This document shows positions 1 to 5,012 of a stretch of 7,663 nucleotides of DNA, piece after piece. Source of the stretch: Komagataeibacter kakiaceti JCM 25156 (GTDB taxonomy: Bacteria > Pseudomonadota > Alphaproteobacteria > Acetobacterales > Acetobacteraceae); contig NZ_BAIO01000087.1 in the NCBI RefSeq assembly GCF_000613305.1, positions 1 to 7,663 of the forward strand. Direction: 5' to 3'. The translations under genes were made by a program, and so were the position numbers. How positions within the stretch are numbered: position 1 is the first letter of the stretch; each line of letters begins with the position of its first letter. The notes beneath the pieces were generated by a model. That model saw only the letters and a program-made list of their open reading frames with translations. It ran no database searches and was not told where the DNA came from.

Positions 1-219
1 CGGCATCGCCACGCAGTTCGCAGACCTGCCGGCCGGCCGTCCCGATCCGCCCCCACTGCCGCACCAGGCGGTGCCGCCGAACAGGTCGGGCTGCAGTGAC
101 AGATGGTAGAAGCGCCAGCAGTTGGCGGCCGGATCCACGCGCACCAGCGCCGCCGTTTCGGGGAACAGCGACAGCTGGCAAGGCGGCCGGACTGGGGCCT
201 TCGGGATGCGTTTGGGCAT
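1..219 (-). pseudogene. WGR-domain protein, 5' part, frameshifted
   Basis: The gene starts at ATG 219-217, with a GGGA ribosome-binding site a few bases upstream, and runs off the left edge. The protein opens with a basic segment (MPKRIPKAPVRP), then shows the hallmarks of a WGR domain: VRVDPAANCWRFYHL, then LQPDLFGGTA, then in the next frame a W-G-R-I-G-T-A-G-R-Q motif (W codon at 55-53). The two parts are in different frames. One missing G (plus-strand sense) near 67-68 explains this: adding it gives GTALVRQWGRIG without a break. WGR domains bind nucleic acid, are best known from PARPs, and occur as small stand-alone bacterial proteins of unclear role. The gene is divergent from the next one (449). 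An AGTGTAACA half-site (232-240) just upstream repeats one arm of the palindrome at 310-336, so shared control is possible. Family call is firm; whether the frameshift is real or an assembly error is open. Confidence 0.8.
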
Positions 220-309
220 ATGATCCCGAAAAGTGTAACACATGTCCCCCGCCCCGGACAGGAAAACCGCCGCAATCGCGGGACAGGCCGGCCGGTTTCA
301 GGTTTGGCC

Positions 310-336
310 TGTTACACTATTACCCATAGTGTAACA
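310..336. promoter_or_regulatory. Perfect 11-bp-arm palindrome (operator candidate)
   Basis: Arms TGTTACACTAT (310-320) and ATAGTGTAACA (326-336) flank a 5-base centre TACCC. The AGTGTAACA half-site recurs at 232-240, next to the WGR gene start. Nearly the same core (CACTAT, T-N-CCC, ATAGTG) recurs at 4360-4376. No T tract follows, so a repressor site fits better than a terminator. The binding protein is unknown. Confidence 0.6.
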
Positions 337-380
337 AATAGCCCGTACAAATTTTTTCATACAACGAAATTCAGAAATTT

Positions 381-435
381 TGGCGTACACCATTTACCAA
401 TTGGCGTACGCCATATATAACATTGGCATACGCAA
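381..435. repeat. Three operator-like repeats spaced 21-22 bp
   Basis: TGGCGTACACCA (381-392), TGGCGTACGCCA (402-413, a perfect 12-bp palindrome) and TGGCATACGCAA (424-435) are three related units starting 21 and 22 bp apart, about two helical turns. They cover the likely promoter of the gene at 449. The GTAC-centred symmetry and phasing resemble sites bound cooperatively by dimeric repressors such as ribbon-helix-helix proteins. That protein class is an inference. Confidence 0.7.
393..421 (+). promoter_or_regulatory. Likely promoter of the orphan gene at 449
   Basis: TTTACC (393-398) and TATAAC (416-421) are separated by 17 bp, a good sigma-70-like pair. The start codon at 449 lies 27 bp downstream of the -10. 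The operator-like repeats interleave with both boxes, so binding there would block RNA polymerase. Confidence 0.45.
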
Positions 436-448
436 TATGGAGACCTTT

Positions 449-901
449 ATGGCACGCAAAAAAGCCGATGAAATAACTGCTAACCTTACTGATGGCGCAT
501 TTCTCACTACAGATGCTTTTCGGAGAGCCTCTGAAAGTATATGCAAGAAAATACATGAAGATAGCTTATCAATTTGTCTTGGCGCGTCGTCTGATATGCC
601 ACGATATTTGGTAGAAAACCTTACATTCTCCGATGACGAATTATACGAAGATGCCACTGATGTTTTTTTTGAAGACATTAGAAAGAGCGCATCTTGGAAC
701 GCCATTATTGCTCTTATGAGAGTAAATGATCAGCGATTTATTGTTAGTGCAGATGAATATGAAGATGCCATTATTGGTATCAGAATTCATCCGGACTTTG
801 ATCGGTCTGAAATTAATCGTTTCAAATCAAGCGTTTCAGATCGAGACAAAAAAATAGATAAAATATTATCGCTCGTCTCTGAATTAGCTTCGCGAGAATA
901 G
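449..901 (+). CDS. Hypothetical protein, AT-rich orphan gene
   Basis: An open frame of 150 codons starts at ATG 449, with a GGAG ribosome-binding site at 439-442 (6 nt spacing). An upstream in-frame TTG at 380 is unlikely because its reading would run through the operator repeats. I do not recognise the family. The protein begins with a basic MARKK, has an acidic middle (DDELYEDATDVFFEDIRK), and ends in a charged helical, possibly coiled-coil segment (DRDKKIDKILSLVSELASRE). There is no signal peptide or membrane segment, so it is probably cytosolic. Base composition is clearly more AT-rich than all neighbours, with many A/T-ending codons, which suggests horizontal acquisition. It is monocistronic, with its own regulated promoter upstream and a hairpin just after the stop. 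It could be a plasmid or phage accessory protein, but nothing visible settles the function. Confidence 0.75.
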   Translation: MARKKADEITANLTDGAFLTTDAFRRASESICKKIHEDSLSICLGASSDMPRYLVENLTFSDDELYEDATDVFFEDIRKSASWNAIIALMRVNDQRFIVSADEYEDAIIGIRIHPDFDRSEINRFKSSVSDRDKKIDKILSLVSELASRE

Positions 902-911
902 AAATTATAGT

Positions 912-939
912 CTGTCCGGTAATCCATATTACCGGACAG
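912..939 (+). terminator. Perfect 12-bp hairpin after the orphan gene
   Basis: CTGTCCGGTAAT (912-923) and ATTACCGGACAG (928-939) pair perfectly around a 4-base CCAT loop, 10 bp past the stop at 901. The stem is strong, but it is followed by GTTCGGGG rather than a T run. It is therefore an imperfect intrinsic terminator candidate, or an RNA-stabilising or protein-binding palindrome. Confidence 0.5.
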
Positions 940-1050
940 GTTCGGGGCGTGAAGGGCTTTTGCGTTCACGTCCTCTGCGGCCACCCGACCCACTGCCACA
1001 AAAGGGCATCGCTGTCAGCACCCGGTCTCAACGGGGATCGCTATACAGAC

Positions 1051-1107
1051 CAATGCTCCTGCAACAGCAGCATTGATTGGAAGATATCATTATGATATAT
1101 AATAATC
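1051..1107 (+). promoter_or_regulatory. Promoter/operator of the antitoxin-vapC operon, probably leaderless
   Basis: A perfect TATAAT -10 box lies at 1098-1103, with TTGATT (1073-1078, 19 bp spacer) or TTGGAA (1077-1082, 15 bp spacer) as the -35. The -10 ends only 4 nt before the ATG at 1108, so transcription should begin at about the start codon; no Shine-Dalgarno sequence is seen. An inverted repeat, ATATCAT (1084-1090) and ATGATAT (1092-1098), fills the spacer and is the natural site for the XRE protein to autorepress. A second inverted repeat (CAATGCT 1051-1057, AGCATTG 1069-1075) touches the -35. Promoter and palindrome are seen; autorepression is inferred. Confidence 0.6.
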
Positions 1108-1251
1108 ATGAATGTGACATCTGACCAGATCCGCGCGGCCCGAGCCCTGCTCCATCTTCCCCAGGAGGAGCTGGCCAGACGTGCTCACGTTTCGGTCGTC
1201 ACCATCCGCCGCCTGGAATCACCTCGCACGGCAATCCGCGTAGCGTCGTAA
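1108..1251 (+). pseudogene. XRE-type HTH antitoxin, N-terminal remnant cut by IS66
   Basis: The ATG at 1108 opens a frame of 47 codons. Residues about 6-38 form a complete helix-turn-helix: SDQIRAARALL, then QEELARRA, then the recognition helix SVVTIRRLE, as in Cro/C1-type (XRE) regulators. The frame then reads IRVAS and hits a TAA made by the first bases of the IS element (GTAA at 1248). Joining 1108-1247 to 3757-3964 across the duplicated target restores one 115-codon protein. The truncated product would keep the DNA-binding helices but lose the dimerisation and toxin-binding part. It may still bind its operator weakly, but it should not neutralise the toxin. The call is secure because the frame continues exactly on the far side of the IS. 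Confidence 0.85.
1240..1247 (+). repeat. Left 8-bp target-site duplication of the IS66 element
   Basis: GTAGCGTC lies directly before the left inverted repeat and is identical to 3749-3756 directly after the right one. Eight base pairs is the standard duplication length for IS66-family elements. Confidence 0.95.
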
Positions 1252-1272
1252 CCGGCCGTTTGAGGCCGCCTT
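1248..1272 (+). repeat. Left terminal inverted repeat of the IS66 element
   Basis: Starts GTAACCGGCCG and ends GGCCGCCTT. It matches the reverse complement of 3724-3748 at 21 of 25 positions; the differences cluster in the middle. Confidence 0.92.
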
Positions 1273-1302
1273 ATGATTGAGGATTGTGACTGGTAACTTA
1301 CC

Positions 1303-1330
1303 GTCGTTAACGACGTCGTTATTGACGTCA
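1303..1330. promoter_or_regulatory. Overlapping palindromes in the IS66 leader
   Basis: Three perfect palindromes lie together just before tnpA: GTCGTTAACGAC (1303-1314), AACGACGTCGTT (1309-1320) and TGACGTCA (1323-1330). The last ends 14 bp before the tnpA start and just before its GAGAGG ribosome-binding site. They could be a control site for transposase expression or a subterminal binding site; this role is inferred. Confidence 0.4.
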
Positions 1331-1344
1331 TTTGAGAGGTAAGA

Positions 1345-1704
1345 ATGACCCAGGAAATCCTGATTGGCGTTGAACGCCGCCGCCGCTGGTCGGATGAACG
1401 GAAGCTGGCGATACTGGCTGAAGTTGGTGTGGATGGAGCAAGTGTATCGGATGTGGCACGTCGACATGACCTGACCCGCCAACATCTTTACCAATGGCGG
1501 ACGTCATTCCGTCAAAGACTATCTTCCCCAGATCAGTCTGTGGCGTTTGTTCCTGTTGCTTCAGTGACGACACCTGCTGTGGCATCTGGCGGTGATCCTG
1601 ACGAACTGGCCATAGTGCTGCGCAATGGCCGTAGTATCAGGGTGACGGGACATCCTGCCGAAGATCTTCTGGCCCGGGTCATCCGGATTGCGGAGACGGC
1701 ATGA
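1345..1704 (+). CDS. tnpA: IS66 family protein TnpA (OrfA, HTH)
   Basis: A protein of 119 residues, the usual length for the first IS66 gene. Residues about 11-60 form a helix-turn-helix of the IS3/IS66 OrfA type: basic RRRRWSDERKLAILAEV, then VSDVARRHDLTRQHLYQWR. The C-terminal half (DELAIVLRNGRSIRVTGHPAEDLLARVIRIAE) is also typical of IS66 TnpA. The ATG at 1345 has a GAGAGG ribosome-binding site at 1334-1339, 5 nt away. Its stop overlaps the start of tnpB in an ATGA (1701-1704), so the two are translationally coupled. IS66 elements need TnpA and TnpB as well as TnpC for efficient transposition; TnpA probably binds DNA. It is intact here. Confidence 0.95.
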   Translation: MTQEILIGVERRRRWSDERKLAILAEVGVDGASVSDVARRHDLTRQHLYQWRTSFRQRLSSPDQSVAFVPVASVTTPAVASGGDPDELAIVLRNGRSIRVTGHPAEDLLARVIRIAETA

Positions 1705-2048
1705 TTGGCGTGGGCAACGGCGTGCGTGTCTATCTGGCCTGCGGGGTGACCGATATGCGCAAGGGCATATCGGGTCTGGCAGCACTGGCACAGGACGTGC
1801 TGCGTCAGAACCCGACATCAGGGGCGCTCTTTGCCTTTCGTGGTCGCCGTGGGGACAGGATCAAGCTTCTGATGTGGGACGGTCAGGGGTTCTGTCTTTA
1901 TTACAAGGTGCTTGAGAAGGGACGTTTTCCATGGCCGTCTCCGGCAGAGGGCGTTGCACGCCTGACGACAGCACAGATGGCCATGCTGTGGGAAGGCATG
2001 GAGTGGAGACGCCCTTCCTGGTCTGCACCACCGTCTCGCGTGGCCTGA
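1701..2048 (+). CDS. tnpB: IS66 family accessory protein TnpB (Orf2)
   Basis: A protein of 115 residues, the family-typical length. It carries the diagnostic IS66 Orf2 pattern: VYLACGVTDMRKGISGL near the N-terminus, FRGRRGDRIKLLMWDGQGF in the middle, then YYKVLEKGRFPWP. The start ATG overlaps the tnpA stop (ATGA), so translation is coupled. No enzymatic motif is known for this family. It is an accessory protein needed for IS66 transposition and is presumed to act with TnpA and TnpC on the element ends. The C-terminal end is short and rich in W, P and S. The frame is intact. Confidence 0.95.
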   Translation: MIGVGNGVRVYLACGVTDMRKGISGLAALAQDVLRQNPTSGALFAFRGRRGDRIKLLMWDGQGFCLYYKVLEKGRFPWPSPAEGVARLTTAQMAMLWEGMEWRRPSWSAPPSRVA

Positions 2049-2111
2049 TTTTTATGGCGTGAGAGTGCAGAACATTTTGAATTTTCTTAGGTTTTCTGCT
2101 ATTTTTTCATA

Positions 2112-3721
2112 ATGACGTCTGCACCTGCGGTCCTGCCTGATGATCCGGATACCCTGAGGGAAATGATTGTTTCCCTGCAGACCGAAGTGGCTCGGCTTTC
2201 TGCGTCAGCTCGTGCGTATGAAGCTCTTGTCCAGTCTCTCAAAATCCGGATCGCACGTCTTCAGAAACAGAAATTCGGGGCCAGTTCAGAAAAGATAGAC
2301 CGTGAGATTGAACAACTCGAACTGCTCCTTGAAGATGTAAAAATCGCCATCGCGGCAGCCGATCCTTCTCCTGATATCAGGGAGCATGATGTCAGCGATG
2401 ATGCACTCTCTCCCCCACGGCAGCGTGGCAAACCAAAGGTTTCTGACACGACACCACGGGAGCGTATTGTTCTCGACCCAGGTGAGGCCTGTCCTGCCTG
2501 TGGCGGTCCCCTGCGTCTTGTAGGCGAAGATGTCACCGAAATACTGGACTTTATTGCGGCAAAACTGAAAGTTGTCGAAACGGCACGGCTGAAGAAATCC
2601 TGCCGTCACTGCGAAACACTGGTGCAGCCTGAAGCACCGTCGCGCCCTGTCCCACGGGGGATGGCTGGCACCGGGCTTTTAGCCCATATCCTGGTCTCGA
2701 AATTCGATGACCACATTCCGCTTTATCGTCAGAATGAGATCTTTGCCCGTCAGGGTGTGGACATTCCCCGTTCAACCCTGATCGACTGGTGTGGTCAGGC
2801 CGTTGCCGTTCTGCGTCCTCTGACAGATCTGATCCGTCAGGATGTCGTAAAGGCAGACCTGCTACATGCTGATGATACACCCATGCAGGTTCTTGACCCC
2901 CGTCTGCGTCAGGCTGGCAAACCCCGGGGCGTGAAGGAAGGGCGGATCTGGAGCTATCTGCGCGATCCCCGCCCATGGGGAGGGAGTGATCCGCCCGCCG
3001 TGGCTACTGGTTCTCTCCCGATCGCAAGGGGATCAATCCCCAGACCCATCTGGCACAGTTCCGGGGCATTCTGCAGGCTGACGCCTACGCCGGGTTCAGG
3101 GATCTGTATAAACCAGACGCAACAGGAACCGTGCACGTGCGCGAAGCGGCCTGCTGGGCTCATCTCCGCCGGGCCTTCCATGATGTCTGGAAGGGCAGTG
3201 ATTCGACAATCGCAAGGGAAGCACTTGAACAGATCGGAGAGCTCTACGATATCGAGCGCCAGATCACCGGACACCCGGCCCCGTATCGTCTGGCTGTCCG
3301 ACAGGAACAAAGCCGCCCCCGTGTCACAGCATTCCACGCATGGTGCGAAACACAGCTTGCCCGTATCCCTGGAAAGGGGGAACTGGCAAAAGCGATCCGT
3401 TATGCGCTCAACCGGTGGAAGGCCTTTACCCTGTTCCTCGAAGATGGTCGTGTCGCCATCGACAACAATCCTGCCGAACGCGCCATACGGCCCGTATGCG
3501 TGGGGCGAAAAAATTATCTCTTTGCCGGATCCGACACCGGGGGCGACAACATCGCTGATGCCATGACGCTTATCGAAAGCGCAAAACTCTCCCGGCTTAA
3601 TCCGCACGATTACCTCGCCGACGTCCTGGCCCGTATCAACGAGCACAAGATCAACCGGCTCCACGAACTGTTGCCATGGAACTGGAAACCCGTGAATACA
3701 CTGCACAGACAGGCCGCATAA
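2112..3721 (+). pseudogene. tnpC: IS66 family transposase TnpC, frameshifted
   Basis: This is the DDE transposase that carries out IS66 strand cleavage and transfer. From the ATG at 2112 the frame shows a coiled coil or leucine zipper (about residues 14-80), a four-cysteine zinc finger (C127, C130, C164, C167) and the first catalytic aspartate, D254, in LLHADDTPM. After codon 297 the frame is wrong: the original frame drifts into unrelated sequence to 3566, while the true continuation (YWFSPDRKGINP) starts at 3005 in another frame. One missing C at 3004 (GGCTAC for expected GGCCTAC) explains this. The continuation holds D324 (LQADAYAGF) and E456 (NNPAERAIR) and ends at TAA 3719-3721. The repaired protein would be 536 residues, normal for the family. 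As read, the first aspartate is separated from the other two catalytic residues. No Shine-Dalgarno is obvious before the ATG. Confidence 0.93.
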
Positions 3722-3723
3722 TC

Positions 3724-3748
3724 AAGGCGGCCCAGAGCGGCCGGTTAC
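3724..3748 (-). repeat. Right terminal inverted repeat of the IS66 element
   Basis: Its reverse complement begins GTAACCGGCCG and contains GGGCCGCCTT, pairing with 1248-1272. It starts 2 bp after the tnpC stop codon. Confidence 0.92.
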
Positions 3749-3756
3749 GTAGCGTC
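3749..3756 (+). repeat. Right 8-bp target-site duplication of the IS66 element
   Basis: GTAGCGTC, identical to 1240-1247. The duplicated bases were part of codons 45-47 of the interrupted antitoxin gene. Confidence 0.95.
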
Positions 3757-3964
3757 ACTCGCCACTGATACCATCCGCCAGGCCCTCGAACAGGCCGGTG
3801 TGGAATTCATCCCGAATGGGGTCCGCCGCCGACAGATCGGACCAGAAAAAGCCGTGCTCCTGACCCGTCTGCAGGCGATCAGCCGGGCCAGCGCCACGCG
3901 GCTGCAGGGGACTACCCCGCTTACTGATGAGGATCTCTACGACAACAATGGCCTGCCGACGTGA
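3757..3964 (+). pseudogene. XRE-type antitoxin, C-terminal remnant with VapB-like tail
   Basis: This is the downstream part of the gene starting at 1108, in frame through the duplicated target. It reads LATDTIRQALEQAGVEFIP, the usual segment after the helix-turn-helix in small XRE regulators, then NGVRRRQIG, and then a tail: LLTRLQAISRASATRL followed by PLTDEDLYDNNGLPT. The tail, ending in a D-L-Y-D-x-x-G-L-P motif, resembles the toxin-binding C-terminus of VapB or Phd-type antitoxins rather than a plain XRE regulator. Its TGA (3962-3964) overlaps the GTG of vapC (3961-3963), a sign of coupled translation. Without its own start codon and ribosome-binding site this half should not be translated. 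The antitoxin role rests on the tail plus the adjacent PIN toxin. Confidence 0.8.
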
Positions 3965-4357
3965 TCGTCCTTGATACGTCGGTTCTGGTCGCCATCCTGC
4001 GTGGTGAACCGGATGCTGACGATTTCCTCGCCCGGATCGTCGACACCGATCGCTGCCTGCTCTCCAGCGTCAGTCTTCTGGAAACCAGCATGGTGCTGGC
4101 TGGGCGTAGCGCGTCTCCAGACGCGTGGACCGGCCTTGATCAACTGATACGAAGCTGCAGGAGTGGAGATTGTCCCGTTTTCCGCAGAGCAGGCTGCCCT
4201 GGCACGCGAGGCCTTTATCTGCTTCGGCAAGGGGCGGCATCCCGCTGGACTGAATTTCGGTGACTGCGCCAGCTACGCCCTTGCCAAGGCACACAATCTT
4301 CCCCTTCTCTTCAAGGGGAATGATTTTACACAAACCGATATCGCAACTCTAACCTAA
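3961..4357 (+). pseudogene. vapC: VapC-family PIN-domain toxin, frameshifted
   Basis: VapC toxins are magnesium-dependent PIN-domain ribonucleases that stop translation, typically by cutting tRNA or rRNA. The N-terminal frame starts at GTG 3961 (MIVLDTSVLVAILRGEPDA) and carries acidic residues D5 and E41 (SLLETSMV). It is right to about codon 64 (LDQLIR), then goes out of frame. The rest of the domain continues in the next frame from about 4157: AGVEIVPFSAEQAALAREAF, then the acidic GDCASYALAKA, then KGNDFTQTDIATLT with TAA at 4355-4357. Repaired length is about 130 residues, normal for VapC, with all active-site acids present. Two missing G bases at 4150-4151 (CGAAG for an expected CGGGAAG, giving LIREAAGVEIV) would explain the shift; a one-base insertion is the alternative. 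The gene is the second of the antitoxin-toxin operon. Confidence 0.87.
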
Positions 4358-4380
4358 TGCACTATTTCCCATAGTGTATT
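4356..4380. promoter_or_regulatory. Palindrome matching the 310-336 operator candidate
   Basis: Arms AATGCACTAT (4356-4365) and ATAGTGTATT (4371-4380) flank TTCCC and pair at 9 of 10 positions. The central 17 bases match those at 314-330 except for one base. It overlaps the last bases of vapC. It may be an operator for an unlinked or divergent gene, or a dispersed palindromic repeat. Confidence 0.55.
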
Positions 4381-4472
4381 ATGATTACAGGACTTTTTCT
4401 TATCTTGCGTAGTCAGTCGTTAAACGCATCGGTGCCCCTGCTCCGAACGTGCCCTCAGTTTTAAGTTAGGGT

Positions 4473-4501
4473 CACTCCCCGGCAAATGCTGCAGGGGAGT
4501 G
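4473..4501. terminator. Strong stem-loop downstream of the IalB-like gene
   Basis: CACTCCCC (4473-4480) pairs perfectly with GGGGAGTG (4494-4501), with an inner GCA/TGC pairing inside the loop. It lies about 40 bp past the stop of the minus-strand gene at 4543, where a terminator would be expected. No T run follows on either strand, so it may instead be a mRNA 3'-end stabiliser. The rest of 4381-4542 shows no gene I can support. Confidence 0.4.
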
Positions 4502-4542
4502 TGGAGGCATGGGTCAATTCTGCTTACAACGAGCAGTAATAC

Positions 4543-4953
4543 TTATCTCTCTACGGTATTGAGCCTACGCACCGCTTTATCCAACCCCTTGTTGGACAGG
4601 GGGATGTTGATGTCCTGTCCGGATACGGCTGAGAACTTCACCTCTACCTTTTTGGCAGACTCAAGATCTCCCAGCTGTCTCTGATCCAGATTCAGCGGCA
4701 CGAGACAACCGGCTGGCACGCAGGTGCTGAATGTCAGACCGGACCCGATCGTCCTGTCATCAGCTATCAGCGAAGACGCACCGCCCGGGAGAATATGTTC
4801 TGAGGAGGTTGCCAGACTTGGAGCAACCTCGTCCTTATGTTCCACAGCCTTGGGACTACTCACTGTCGCATAAGCGCTATTATAGAAATAGGCCGATCCT
4901 CCCGCAACACAAAGAAGTCCGGCCACTGAAAGGGCTGCAAGTTTCCTGTTCAT
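4543..4953 (-). CDS. IalB-like exported (periplasmic) protein
   Basis: A small secreted protein. The N-terminus MNRKLAALSVAGLLCVAGG followed by SAYFYNSAYA is a classic Sec signal peptide, with likely cleavage after AYA. A polar linker follows, then a domain resembling the C-terminal half of invasion-associated locus B (IalB) family proteins: GLTFSTCVPAGCLVPLNLD, with the C-x4-C pair, and INIPLSNKGLDKAVRRL. It is shorter than usual IalB proteins and seems to lack the N-terminal half of the domain. Two starts are possible: ATG 4953-4951, or TTG 4959-4957, which sits 5 nt after an AAGG ribosome-binding site (11 nt for the ATG). It lies 59 bp downstream of the autotransporter on the same strand and is probably co-transcribed with it. 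The family call is by remembered pattern; function in this organism is unknown. Confidence 0.7.
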   Translation of the reverse strand: MNRKLAALSVAGLLCVAGGSAYFYNSAYATVSSPKAVEHKDEVAPSLATSSEHILPGGASSLIADDRTIGSGLTFSTCVPAGCLVPLNLDQRQLGDLESAKKVEVKFSAVSGQDINIPLSNKGLDKAVRRLNTVER

Positions 4954-5012
4954 AAACAACTGTACCTTATCTTCTGTTCCCCCTTCCCGTCACAGGAAGA
5001 GGGATATCAATC

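Larger units (their letters stand above)
1248..3748 (+). mobile_element. IS66-family insertion sequence, 2501 bp, complete ends
   Basis: The element is bounded by imperfect 25-bp inverted repeats: left 1248-1272, right 3724-3748, 21 of 25 matching. Both begin GTAACCGGCCG and share an inner GGCCGCCTT. An identical 8-bp direct repeat flanks them. Inside are the three genes of a classic IS66 element in order: tnpA (1345-1704), tnpB (1701-2048) and tnpC (2112-3721). Size and gene order match the family norm of about 2.5 kb. The ends and target duplication are intact, so insertion was by ordinary transposition and no flanking deletion followed. TnpC is frameshifted as sequenced, so this copy may be unable to move by itself. 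Confidence 0.96.

Noticed and set aside
380..448. Upstream in-frame extension of the orphan gene from TTG 380
   Set aside because: The added residues simply translate the operator repeats, there is no ribosome-binding site before TTG 380, and ATG 449 has a GGAG at good spacing.
2990..3010. Programmed frameshift in tnpC
   Set aside because: No slippery heptamer is visible at the break, IS66 TnpC is normally made from one frame, and a single missing C restores the family sequence.
2954..3706. Long open frame on the minus strand (250 codons)
   Set aside because: It lies opposite tnpC, whose zinc finger, D, D and E motifs are clear. This is a shadow frame of GC-rich coding sequence.
4509..4562. 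Mini-frame starting ATG 4509 (MGQFCLQRAV...)
   Set aside because: It has only 17 codons, the GGAGG lies too close to the ATG to act as a ribosome-binding site, and it overlaps the end of the IalB-like gene.
4981..5003. Hairpin between the autotransporter and the IalB-like gene
   Set aside because: The pairing CCCTTCC with GGAAGAGGG needs a bulge and has no T run; too weak to call a terminator.
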